Assembly (NCBI RefSeq): GCF_044793635.1
Contig: NZ_CP084992.1
Location: forward strand, 2,666,001 to 2,730,000
Length of the DNA: 64,000 nt
Direction of reading: 5' to 3'
From: Virgibacillus_F necropolis_A
GTDB lineage: Bacteria; Bacillota; Bacilli; Bacillales; Amphibacillaceae
Part shown: positions 9,919 to 20,829 of the stretch, piece after piece
Position numbering within the stretch: the first letter of the stretch is position 1
How the letters are laid out: every line of letters starts with the position of its first letter
Program-made: the position numbers and the translations under genes
The notes under the pieces: generated by a model
What the model was told of the DNA's origin: nothing
Databases searched by the model: none
The model's input: the letters and a program-made list of their open reading frames with translations, nothing else

Positions 9919-9943
9919 AAAACTAAATAAGAGCAAGATAGAC
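9919..9943 (+). other. Pre-23S processing stem, 5' arm
   Basis: AAAACTAAATAAGAGC followed by ATAGAC is complementary to 12919-12944, downstream of 23S, so the two would close a stem around the 23S precursor. The preceding CCTTGAAAACT resembles the sequence before 16S. Confidence 0.7.
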
Positions 9944-9979
9944 AACGACATCAAAAACGTAAGTTCTTAATCATAAAGA

Positions 9980-12900
<2,921 letters not shown>

Positions 12901-12918
12901 ACAAATTATGATGTACGT

Positions 12919-12944
12919 GTCTATAGCGCTCTTATTTAGTTTTT
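12919..12944 (+). other. Pre-23S processing stem, 3' arm
   Basis: GTCTATAGCGCTCTTATTTA and the following TTTT complement 9919-9943. It lies 19 nt after the mature 23S end. Confidence 0.7.
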
Positions 12945-12978
12945 AGGGTATAAATTATACCTTTTTCTTACATGAAAT

Positions 12979-13097
12979 TGTCTGGTAGTAATAGCGGAGA
13001 AGTCACACCTGTTCCCATGCCGAACACAGTAGTTAAGCTCTCCAGCGCCGATGGTAGTTGGGACTTTGTCCCTGCAAGAGTAGGACGCGGCCAGGCA
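12979..13097 (+). rRNA. 5S ribosomal RNA
   Basis: About 119 nt. Closing stem TGTCTGG/CCAGGCA, conserved CCGAACACAG and AGTTAAGCTC segments, and GATGGTAGT. It follows 23S by about 80 nt. No tRNA genes follow, so this is a tRNA-free 16S-23S-5S operon. Confidence 0.96.
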
Positions 13098-13103
13098 ATC
13101 TAG

Positions 13104-13137
13104 GCGAAGATACGTTCAATCGTATCTTCGCTTTTTT
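13104..13137 (+). terminator. rRNA operon terminator
   Basis: Perfect 11-bp stem GCGAAGATACG/CGTATCTTCGC with a 6-nt loop followed by six T, directly after 5S. Confidence 0.93.
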
Positions 13138-13163
13138 AAGAGCAAGTAAAGTATAAACGAAAG

Positions 13164-13302
13164 TCTCTGTCTAGCACTAGTGCCCTGCGCCTATTGGACT
13201 TCCTTCACCTTCGTACGATAAGTCAATACCGGTTGTTAAATGGAAGGCCGACTAAAAGCGGGCTTGCGCTCAGGCGTCGGCACACCCCTATAAAGGGGCG
13301 TG
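13164..13302. repeat. Structured dispersed repeat downstream of the rRNA operon
   Basis: It has the same overall layout as the element at 7469-7588 (CTGTCTAGC at the start, GGCTTGCGCTCAGGCG near the end) but differs in the centre. It is followed by a hairpin CACACCCCTATAAAGGGGCG at 13281-13300. This and short AT-rich sequence fill the 333-nt gap before the symporter gene; I see no gene in it. Confidence 0.5.
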
Positions 13303-13430
13303 TTTCCTTTTCACTTCATCACAGCATAAGAATTCACTTAGACTTTCGCCATTAAAAGCTTGGGGATAAGCCAAGTTTTCTAATTATGATATTTTTATAG
13401 ACAACAAGAAAATACACAGGAGGTAGATTT

Positions 13431-14681
13431 ATGAAACTAACAGCAAAAATATTGATAGGACTTGCTCTCGGAGCTATCGTAGGTTTAGCTTTGCATTTCT
13501 TAGCCCCGGACTTATTTGATACTTTGGATGCCTACGTTTTTGGTCCACTTGGAACAATCTTTCTAAATTTAATTAAAATGTTAGTTGTTCCAATCGTGTT
13601 TTTCTCTATTACTTTAGGTGTAGCTGCACTGGGTGATCCGAAGAAATTAGGACGTATAGGTACGAAAACGATTGGCTTTTTCTTAGTAACTACAACGATC
13701 GCCCTCGTAATAGCAATCGGTTTAGCTTATCTTTTCGAGCCTGGAAACACAGGGATTGATACATCTGGGGCAGAATACGAAAGTCAAGAAGCTCCAGCAG
13801 TAGTTGAAACGTTTACAAATATCATTCCTACGAACCCTATCCAGTCGATGGCTGAAGGGAATATGCTGCAAATTATTGCGTTTTCTATTTTTATCGGATT
13901 TGCACTGACGATGCTTGGTAAAAAGGTAGAGGGAGTAACGAGGATAATTGAACAGGGAAATGAAATTATGATGTTCCTTGTTAATTTAATTATGCGATTT
14001 GCTCCATATGGTGCCTTTGGATTATTAGCTTCTGCTATCGGCCAAATGGGACTTGACGGTGCAAAAGCGATGGCAGCCTACATGCTTGTCGTCTTACTCG
14101 CATTATTTATACACGCTTTTGTCGTCTATGGAAGCGCTGTTTTCATACTTGGTAAGATGAATCCGATCCGCTTTTTTAAAGGCTTCTTTCCTGCAGCAAC
14201 AGTTGGATTTAGTACATCCAGCAGTAGTTCAACACTGCCGGTTTCAATGAAAGTAGCTCAGGAAAACTTGGGGGTACCTAAATCGATCAGTGGTTTTGTC
14301 CAGCCATTAGGCGCCACCATTAATATGGATGGTACAGCTATCATGCAGGGTGTAGCAACGATTTTCATTGCCCAAGTTTACGGCACTGATTTAGCATTCA
14401 CACAATTAATTATGGTTGTCGTTACAGCTGTGTTAGCTAGTATTGGTACGGCAGGTGTTCCAGGTGTAGGACTTATCATGCTTGCGATGGTTCTTAACCA
14501 AGTATCCCTGCCAGTTGAAGGGATTGCACTCATTATTGGGATAGACCGTTTACTGGACATGACACGTACAGCTATCAATATCACAGGTGACGCTGCGTGT
14601 GCTGTCTATGTCACAGAGTCCGAGAAAAAACATGGCTTACCTGAAGAGATGCCTGAAACGGATATTAGTCACCTTAAATAA
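13431..14681 (+). CDS. Dicarboxylate/amino acid:cation symporter (GltT/GltP family)
   Basis: A 416-residue secondary transporter of the DAACS family, which moves glutamate, aspartate or C4-dicarboxylates with Na+ or H+. It shows the full GltPh-like plan: hydrophobic helices from residue 5 on, the serine-rich re-entrant loop FSTSSSSSTLP (about residue 260), and the NMDGTA motif (about 290) that binds cation and substrate. The second re-entrant loop GTAGVPG (about 340) and the TAINITGDA segment of the last helix follow. GGAGGTAG precedes ATG. It stands alone between the rRNA operon and the S-box operon. Glutamate/aspartate is the likeliest cargo, but the exact substrate cannot be read from sequence. 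Confidence 0.92.
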   Translation: MKLTAKILIGLALGAIVGLALHFLAPDLFDTLDAYVFGPLGTIFLNLIKMLVVPIVFFSITLGVAALGDPKKLGRIGTKTIGFFLVTTTIALVIAIGLAYLFEPGNTGIDTSGAEYESQEAPAVVETFTNIIPTNPIQSMAEGNMLQIIAFSIFIGFALTMLGKKVEGVTRIIEQGNEIMMFLVNLIMRFAPYGAFGLLASAIGQMGLDGAKAMAAYMLVVLLALFIHAFVVYGSAVFILGKMNPIRFFKGFFPAATVGFSTSSSSSTLPVSMKVAQENLGVPKSISGFVQPLGATINMDGTAIMQGVATIFIAQVYGTDLAFTQLIMVVVTAVLASIGTAGVPGVGLIMLAMVLNQVSLPVEGIALIIGIDRLLDMTRTAINITGDAACAVYVTESEKKHGLPEEMPETDISHLK

Positions 14682-14828
14682 ATATGGATAGCAGGTTCGA
14701 TTAGCTTTGATCCCAGGGTATGACTTAGTTAAATAGGTAATAACTAATAGAACTTGATACTACAGTATTCCATATGTGGGTACATTATAGAGTAATGAAG
14801 ATAATTTTAAAGATGAATTTATGAAGAG
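14682..14828. other. Gap after the symporter gene
   Basis: About 150 nt of AT-rich sequence in which I see no gene or clear signal before the hairpin at 14829. The remaining part of the 638-nt intergenic region is the S-box promoter, the riboswitch and a 150-nt leader to 15320. Confidence 0.6.
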
Positions 14829-14868
14829 GTCTTTCATCAAGTCACTAACTTGATGGAAGCCTTTTTTT
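14829..14868 (+). terminator. Terminator, probably of the symporter gene
   Basis: CTTTCATCAAGT/ACTTGATGGAAG with a 5-nt loop followed by seven T. It lies 148 nt after the symporter stop. The core CATCAAGTCA...ACTTGATG recurs in the terminator at 33201-33247. Confidence 0.85.
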
Positions 14869-14953
14869 ATATTCATATGTACGTATAGCCAGTATTCCAT
14901 CAGTTAAACTTGTTTAGTTTTGCAAACTATTTTTATAAATATAAAATTCCTAC

Positions 14954-14982
14954 TTGACAGTTTTTTCTGTATTCGATATGAT
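14954..14982 (+). promoter_or_regulatory. Promoter of the S-box operon
   Basis: TTGACA (14954-14959), 17 bp, TATGAT (14977-14982). Transcription would start near 14989, about 25 nt before the riboswitch. Confidence 0.85.
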
Positions 14983-15010
14983 ATGTACAATCTTTTAATT
15001 GAATAGATAT

Positions 15011-15167
15011 TTCCTTATCAAGAGTCGGGGGAGGAGTCTGGTCCTATAATCCCGCAGCAACCGTTATTTTTAACAAGGTGCTAATTCCAGCAAGCATTTG
15101 CTTGAAAGATGAGATGGTGTGTGTAATGAAATTAAAACCTCTTCCTCATCGGGAGAGGTTTTTTTGA
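15011..15167 (+). promoter_or_regulatory. SAM-I riboswitch (S-box) with terminator
   Basis: Canonical S-box landmarks in order: CTTATCAAGAG at 15014, GGGGGAGG then CTGGTCC, CAGCAACC, AAGGTGCTAATTCCAGCA, and GAAAGATGAGAT closing helix P1 (CTTATC/GATGAG). Downstream, AACCTCT/AGAGGTT with a T-run (15136-15165) is an intrinsic terminator. Its 5' side contains CTCATC, which can pair with GATGAG as an anti-terminator. By the known mechanism S-adenosylmethionine favours termination, so the downstream genes should be expressed when SAM or sulfur is scarce. Confidence 0.95.
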
Positions 15168-15319
15168 TTTCAATGAGGCTGTGGATAAACGTTGGCACCT
15201 ACTTATCTTTTTATAACCAAGTAATCACGTAGGAAAAGTGAGTAATGGTAGGAGGTGGAAATATAATTCAGTCCCATTTATTCATTTAAAATTTAACAAA
15301 AAAAGAAGGAGAGATTACA

Positions 15320-15988
15320 TTGACTATCACAAAAACAGACAGTTTATATAAGAAATCTTATTTCGGGCGGATTACTGAATTGAAAGAGTATGCACCAGAA
15401 TCATTTAAAGCTTTTTTTGCATTTAACGACCGAGCATTAGCCGAGGGAAAGTTGTCAATCAAATTGAAGGAATTGATTGCCGTTGCGGTTGCGCATATAA
15501 CCGGATGCCCGTATTGCATCGAACTGCATGTGGGAAATGTGAAGAAAAATGAGGCTACAAAAGAGGAAGTGGCAGAAGCAATCTTTGTGGCAACTGCATT
15601 GAAGGCGGGTTCGGCAGCTGCTCACAGTGTTAATGCGTTGAATGCTTTTGATGGGAAAGGCGATGAGGAGTTATATAAAGCTTCCTATTTTGATCGACTC
15701 AAAGAATTTTCCAAACTGAATGGCTATACCTTTCAAGCTTTTCTTGATTTTGATAAAAAGGCCATCAAAGCTGAGAAGCTAACGGAAAAAGAAAAAGAAT
15801 TAATTGCAGTAGCGTCTGCTCATGCAACAGGATGCGCCTATTGTATCGACCTGCATACAAAAAACGCCAAGAAAACAGGGGCGAGTCTAGAAGAGATCTC
15901 AGAAGCAATTTTCGTTGCAGTCGCATTAAAAGCAGGATCTGCAATTGCTCATAGTGTGAATGCATTAAATGCTTATGATGCTGAATAA
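15320..15988 (+). CDS. Tandem AhpD-fold (carboxymuconolactone decarboxylase family) protein
   Basis: A 222-residue protein made of two similar halves (about residues 9-110 and 117-218). Each has the AhpD-type active site: a KELIAVA segment, then C-x-x-C and a histidine three residues on (CPYC 63-66/His70; CAYC 172-175/His179). The family includes alkylhydroperoxidases and disulfide-cycling proteins. Most members are single-domain and form oligomers; here two units are fused. TTG start at 15320 with AGAAGGAGAG in front. It is the first gene after the SAM riboswitch and lies about 50 nt from a flavin monooxygenase gene, which suggests detoxification or redox support of that enzyme. The substrate is unknown. 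Confidence 0.88.
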   Translation: MTITKTDSLYKKSYFGRITELKEYAPESFKAFFAFNDRALAEGKLSIKLKELIAVAVAHITGCPYCIELHVGNVKKNEATKEEVAEAIFVATALKAGSAAAHSVNALNAFDGKGDEELYKASYFDRLKEFSKLNGYTFQAFLDFDKKAIKAEKLTEKEKELIAVASAHATGCAYCIDLHTKNAKKTGASLEEISEAIFVAVALKAGSAIAHSVNALNAYDAE

Positions 15989-16037
15989 AGAATCCACGTA
16001 AATTATTCAAAAATATTTTATATAGGAGTGTTGATGT

Positions 16038-17411
16038 ATGGCAAAACAAATTCATTTAAATGGATTTATCCAAAGTTCACCTTCCCCGCACTCAACGGGA
16101 TTATGGAAACATGACAAGGATCAGGGTACAAACCATAACAGTTTATCCTATTGGGTAGAAGCGGCACTAACGCTGGAACGTGGGAAATTTGATGCGTTAT
16201 TTATTGCTGATGTACTTGGAACATACAGCGTATATGAAAATAGCCATCAAGCTGCTGTAAAAAATGCTGTACAGCTTCCAGCCCACGATCCGCTGATTCC
16301 AATTTCAGCCATGGCAGCCGTGACTGAAAATCTGGGTTTTGCGCCAACAATATCTGCTACATATGCACAGCCTTACGCATTGGCACGTCAGTTGTCGACG
16401 CTTGACCATTTAACAAGAGGGAGGGTCGCATGGAATGTGGTGACATCGTACCTGGAAAGTGAAGCGGTTAATCTTGGGCTTTCTGAGCGGCTACCAAAGG
16501 AACTTAGATATGACCGCGCGGATGAATTTCTGGAAGTCGTCTATAAGCTATGGGAGCACAGCTGGGAAAACGATGCCGTTATTACTGACAAAGAAAGTGA
16601 TACATTTGCTAATCCCGATAAGGTTCATTTGATCAATCATGTAGGTGAGTTTTTCAATGTACCAGGTCCCCATTTGGTTGAACCATCACCCCAGCGTACA
16701 CCAGTTTTGTTTCAAGCAGGGGCTTCTCCAAAAGGAAGAGATTTCGCTGCCAAACATGCGGAAGCTGTTTTTACAAAAAATCACTCCCTGGATGCATTAA
16801 AGCAATATACCGCAGATATACGCAAACGGACGAAGCTGCAGGGTAGAAATCCGGATGATATACGCATCTTCCCAATGATTCTGCCGATTATCGGATCAAC
16901 CGAGGAAGAAGCGTATGCAAACTACGAGGATCTGACTAATCATGTTAGCTATGAAGGAACGGCATCACTCTTATCCGGCCATACGGGTATTGACTTCTCC
17001 AAATATGATCCGGATCAATACATTGAGGATATGGAGACAGAAGCGGTTCAGGGGAATCTGGATATGTATGCAAAAGATCCGAATAAAAAATGGACATTGC
17101 GAGAAGCCATTAAAAATCATGGTCTTGGCAATGGAACCGTGAAGTTTATCGGCACACCAGAACAAATTGCGGACAAGATTGAAGAATGGGCGAGTGAGGG
17201 CGATGCGGATGGCTTCAATATTGCCCAGACTTATTCGCCAGGTACTTTTCAGGAGTTTGTTGATTACGTCGTACCTGAACTGCAGGACCGTGGGATTTAT
17301 CGGAGGGAATATGAAGGAAAAACATTAAGGGAGAATATGTTTGGAAAAGGACATGTTCACTTACCTGATAATCATCCCGCAAAAAAACTTGGCATCATTC
17401 AAACTCAATAG
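16038..17411 (+). CDS. FMN-dependent monooxygenase, NtaA/SnaA/DszA family
   Basis: A 457-residue member of the bacterial luciferase-like superfamily, subgroup of nitrilotriacetate, pristinamycin and dibenzothiophene-sulfone monooxygenases. The same subgroup holds dimethylsulfide monooxygenase DmoA and B. subtilis YxeK (N-acetyl-S-(2-succino)cysteine). Typical features are FDALFIADVLGTY near residue 52, LSTLDHLTRGRVAWNVVTS near 125, FFNVPGPH, VLFQAGASPKGRDFAA near 225 and the C-terminal DGFNIAQTYSPG. Such enzymes use FMNH2 from a separate reductase, which I do not see nearby. S-box control makes a sulfur compound the likely substrate; which one cannot be told. Confidence 0.9.
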   Translation: MAKQIHLNGFIQSSPSPHSTGLWKHDKDQGTNHNSLSYWVEAALTLERGKFDALFIADVLGTYSVYENSHQAAVKNAVQLPAHDPLIPISAMAAVTENLGFAPTISATYAQPYALARQLSTLDHLTRGRVAWNVVTSYLESEAVNLGLSERLPKELRYDRADEFLEVVYKLWEHSWENDAVITDKESDTFANPDKVHLINHVGEFFNVPGPHLVEPSPQRTPVLFQAGASPKGRDFAAKHAEAVFTKNHSLDALKQYTADIRKRTKLQGRNPDDIRIFPMILPIIGSTEEEAYANYEDLTNHVSYEGTASLLSGHTGIDFSKYDPDQYIEDMETEAVQGNLDMYAKDPNKKWTLREAIKNHGLGNGTVKFIGTPEQIADKIEEWASEGDADGFNIAQTYSPGTFQEFVDYVVPELQDRGIYRREYEGKTLRENMFGKGHVHLPDNHPAKKLGIIQTQ

Positions 17412-17466
17412 GGTTAGGAGACCAATTCCTATTAGCTCAAATAAATGAACGTGAAAGGAGAGAAAA

Positions 17467-18978
17467 ATGAGTACTTTAACACTATATACATGGATAGGTT
17501 TTGTTATATTTCTGGTTGTTATGTTCGTCCTCGGTTATGTGAGTGCCAAAAAAACAAAAAGTGTAAGTGATTTTGCTACTGGCGGTGCAAGTTTAGGTCC
17601 ATATGTACTTGGCCTGTCTTTTGCAGCAACTTATTTAAGCGCCGCTACATTTCTCGGATACCCAGGTTGGTCCCATGACTGGGGGCTATCAAACCTTTGG
17701 CTGTTTTTGGCAATCATTGGTGGAGGGCCAATTGGGGTATTAATGGTAGCCAAAAGGGTTAGAAAACTGAATACAGGGCAAAAATCCCTTTCATTGCCAG
17801 ACTGGTTAGGTGACTTTTATAAAAGTGATATCTTGCGGGTTGGAACAGGCATAATTTTGCTCTTTAATATTTTTTATATAGCGGCACAATTTGTTGCAGG
17901 TGCACGTATTTTTCAATACTTGCTTGGTATGTCCTATACGGGTGGATTGATTTTTATTGCAGCAATCGTCGTTCTTTATGTTTTCGCTGGTGGGGCATTT
18001 GCCGATATTTACACAGATGCTGTCCAAGCTATCATGATGGGTATAGGTGGTACGTTTGTGTTTGTTTCCGGTATCATCATTTTCTGGGAAGGGAGCATTG
18101 CTTCAACATTCAATGGCATTACCCAAAAGTTAGCCGCCCAGGATGTTAATTTAGTAAAGGTATTTAATCCAGACTCGACCCACTTTTATTCTATCGGTGT
18201 CATATTCGGTGCAATTATTATCCAGTGGGCGTTTGCCTCGGCTCCCCACTTGTTCAACAAGGTTCTTGGATTGAAAAATGAAAAGGATCTCGGGAAAATG
18301 ATTCTGACTTATGTTATCGCCGCTACATTCTCTCTTGTTGTTCTCTTCGGGGGATTGTACAGCAGGGCAGCACTTGGCGATAATGTTGTTGCTGCTGACC
18401 TAGCACTAATGGAATATGCAGTTTGGGCTTTTCCAGCCATTATCGTAGCGCTTTTTGGAGTTGTTATTCTAGCTGCTGCTATGTCAACAACAGATGGTTT
18501 ATTTGTTTCTATTTCGACCGTGTTCGCCAATGATATTTTTCTTAAAGTTCTAGTTAAAAGAGGAATTATCAATGTTAGTGATCAAAAAGCGCAGAAGATT
18601 GCGCTTCAAATCAGTCGCATGACAGTCCCCCTAATTGGTTTAGCTGCATTTCTGATCGTGCTAAATCCACCTGTTTATATGGGATCTGTCATGTGGATTG
18701 GAATTTCCGGTGTAGCTGCGGGAACAATGGGGCCAATACTGTATGCGGTCTATGGAAAGAAAAAAGCCCCAGCAAGAGCTGCAGAACTTTCGATGGTTGT
18801 TGGTTTGCTGTCTTATCTTGTAATCTACTTTGGAGGTATCATCCCAAGTACGATGACAGCAGGAGCAGTCGCAACATTAATAGGTATCGCTACGATTATT
18901 GTACTGGCACGTGTGTTGAAAGAACCGCAATCAGCTGAAGTGGAAAAAGTTAAAGAAAAACACTTAAAAGCAAATTAG
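17467..18978 (+). CDS. Sodium:solute symporter (SSS family)
   Basis: A 503-residue Na+-coupled permease with about 13 membrane spans. Early features are the SVSDFATGGASLG motif (residues 34-46) and a FAATYLSAATFLG helix. The conserved QAIMMGIGG segment (about 190) and VVILAAAMSTTDG (about 340), part of the Na+ site in the family, follow. The cytoplasmic tail is charged. It lies 55 nt after the monooxygenase gene with RBS AAAGGAGAG and no terminator between, so it shares the SAM-riboswitch transcript. It probably imports the monooxygenase substrate or precursor; family members carry many different solutes. Confidence 0.92.
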   Translation: MSTLTLYTWIGFVIFLVVMFVLGYVSAKKTKSVSDFATGGASLGPYVLGLSFAATYLSAATFLGYPGWSHDWGLSNLWLFLAIIGGGPIGVLMVAKRVRKLNTGQKSLSLPDWLGDFYKSDILRVGTGIILLFNIFYIAAQFVAGARIFQYLLGMSYTGGLIFIAAIVVLYVFAGGAFADIYTDAVQAIMMGIGGTFVFVSGIIIFWEGSIASTFNGITQKLAAQDVNLVKVFNPDSTHFYSIGVIFGAIIIQWAFASAPHLFNKVLGLKNEKDLGKMILTYVIAATFSLVVLFGGLYSRAALGDNVVAADLALMEYAVWAFPAIIVALFGVVILAAAMSTTDGLFVSISTVFANDIFLKVLVKRGIINVSDQKAQKIALQISRMTVPLIGLAAFLIVLNPPVYMGSVMWIGISGVAAGTMGPILYAVYGKKKAPARAAELSMVVGLLSYLVIYFGGIIPSTMTAGAVATLIGIATIIVLARVLKEPQSAEVEKVKEKHLKAN

Positions 18979-18995
18979 GGAAAGGATGAGTTGCG

Positions 18996-19094
18996 ATTTT
19001 TGTTAATCCGATGCTTTCTATATGGCTGTATGGATTTATCACATTTCTAGTGATTATAGGTTTCTCGCTATGGAAATGGTACTTTACGAAATAG
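18996..19094 (+). CDS. Small membrane protein, putative symporter accessory subunit
   Basis: A short frame ends at 19094. From ATG 19011 it encodes 27 residues, MLSIWLYGFITFLVIIGFSL then WKWYFTK: one membrane helix with a short basic tail. Small one-helix proteins of this kind often follow SSS symporter genes in Firmicutes. The ATG has no usable ribosome binding site. AAAGGA at 18981-18986 is ideally placed (9 nt) for an in-frame ATT at 18996, giving 32 residues. It lies 17 nt after the symporter stop. Confidence 0.5.
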   Translation: MFVNPMLSIWLYGFITFLVIIGFSLWKWYFTK

Positions 19095-19174
19095 AAGGGT
19101 GAACAGTTTCTATTAAAACTTGTTTGCAAGGAATGCTAGAGTAATAAACGATTTTAAAGTTTGGAGGATTTACG

Positions 19175-20635
19175 ATGACACAAACAAAAATAAAAGCACT
19201 GAAAAACTATGTAGGCGGAGAATGGGTGGAGGCAAACGCTGATAAAACCGAAGAAGTATATAATCCGGCAACAGGAGAAGTAATTGCCCATGTACCTATT
19301 TCTTCCCAGGAAGATGTGAACAATGCCGTGAATGTAGCGCACAGAGCATTCCAAGAGTGGAAGGAAGTTTCTGTTCCGAAACGTGCACGTATTTTATTTA
19401 AATATCAGCAACTACTCGTCGATCAATGGGATGAACTGGCAAAAATTATAACCATTGAAAATGGAAAAAGCTTTAAAGAAGCACAAGGTGAGGTTCAACG
19501 CGGGATTGAAAATGTTGAATTTGCCACAGGTGCACCGTCCTTAATGATGGGTGATAATTTACCATCGATTGCAGCAGGACTTGAATCCGGTACGTATCGT
19601 TATCCAATTGGAGTAATTGGAGGTATTACACCATTCAACTTCCCGATGATGGTACCAGCATGGATGTTTCCAATGGCAATTGTAACGGGAAATACATTCG
19701 TGCTAAAACCATCTGAACGTACACCACTACTTGCAAATCGTTTAGCAGAATTGCTTGAAGAAGCGGGTCTACCAAAAGGTGTATTCAATATCGTTCATGG
19801 CGCACATGATGTGGTAAACGGATTGTTGGATCACAAAGATGTAGCAGCTATTTCATTTGTAGGTTCGCAACCGGTTGCTGAATACGTCTACAAAAGAGGG
19901 ACAGACAATTTAAAACGTGTTCAGGCACTTTCTGGAGCTAAAAATCATTCTATCGTTTTACGGGATGCCAACTTAGACAATGCAACAACACAAATTATTA
20001 GTGCTGCGTTCGGATCTGCGGGAGAACGCTGTATGGCAGCTTCCGTAGTAGCGGTTGAAGATTCCGTTGCAGATGAATTTATTGGTTTACTTAATCAAAA
20101 AGCAAATGAACTGAGAATAGGAAACGGATTGGATGAAGGTGTATTTCTTGGACCGGTTATCCGTGACAATCATAAAGAACGTACACTTAACTATATCAAA
20201 TCTGGTGAACAAGAAGGAGCAAATCTAGTTCGTGACGGCCGTAACGATATTGATGCTCAACGTAAAGGATATTTTATAGGTCCGACTATTTTCGATCATG
20301 TAACGACTGAAATGAAAATCTGGCAGGATGAAATCTTTGCCCCTATTCTGTCAGTCGTAAGGGTAAAAGACCTTGATTCAGCTGTTGAATTAACAAACCA
20401 GTCACGTTTTGCAAACGGTGCATGTATTTTTACGGGAGATGGTGGAGCTGTACGGCAATTTCGTGAAACGATTGATGCGGGTATGCTTGGTGTAAACATT
20501 GGTGTACCAGCCCCGATGGCATTTTTTCCATTCTCTGGCTGGAAAGATTCCTTCTATGGTGATCTGCATGCTAATGGCAAAGATGGATTAGCTTTCTATA
20601 CACGTCAGAAAGTAGTTACTACTCGCTGGGTATAG
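19175..20635 (+). CDS. mmsA: Methylmalonate-semialdehyde dehydrogenase (CoA-acylating)
   Basis: A 486-residue aldehyde dehydrogenase of the MmsA/IolA class. It oxidises methylmalonate semialdehyde to propionyl-CoA, or malonate semialdehyde to acetyl-CoA, with NAD+ and CoA and loss of CO2. Seen are GGITPFNFPMMVPAW (about 150), the catalytic SAGERCMA with Cys286, and the class-typical ending KVVTTRW. GGAGG precedes ATG. It lies about 80 nt after the small membrane protein with no clear promoter or terminator between, so it may be the last gene of the S-box transcript. Family roles are valine, inositol or 3-hydroxypropionate breakdown; the context here suggests a C3 semialdehyde from the imported compound. 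Confidence 0.92.
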   Translation: MTQTKIKALKNYVGGEWVEANADKTEEVYNPATGEVIAHVPISSQEDVNNAVNVAHRAFQEWKEVSVPKRARILFKYQQLLVDQWDELAKIITIENGKSFKEAQGEVQRGIENVEFATGAPSLMMGDNLPSIAAGLESGTYRYPIGVIGGITPFNFPMMVPAWMFPMAIVTGNTFVLKPSERTPLLANRLAELLEEAGLPKGVFNIVHGAHDVVNGLLDHKDVAAISFVGSQPVAEYVYKRGTDNLKRVQALSGAKNHSIVLRDANLDNATTQIISAAFGSAGERCMAASVVAVEDSVADEFIGLLNQKANELRIGNGLDEGVFLGPVIRDNHKERTLNYIKSGEQEGANLVRDGRNDIDAQRKGYFIGPTIFDHVTTEMKIWQDEIFAPILSVVRVKDLDSAVELTNQSRFANGACIFTGDGGAVRQFRETIDAGMLGVNIGVPAPMAFFPFSGWKDSFYGDLHANGKDGLAFYTRQKVVTTRWV

Positions 20636-20693
20636 TGGAAGGAACGTAATATGAAAATTTATAAGACAGGTATACAAAATAAAATTAACTGGA

Positions 20694-20736
20694 AAGCATC
20701 AATAAGAAGCTATCTTATTGATGCTTCTTTTGTTCT
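20694..20736 (+). terminator. Terminator after mmsA
   Basis: AAGCATCAATAAG/CTTATTGATGCTT stem with a short loop followed by CTTTTGTTCTT. Confidence 0.85.
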
Positions 20737-20829
20737 TAAAGGAGCTTCAATTTTTAAGTTATAATTGATAGAGTAAAAGAATAGTAACGACCAAAGACAA
20801 CATTAATATCCTTAGAATTAGGAAGTGAG

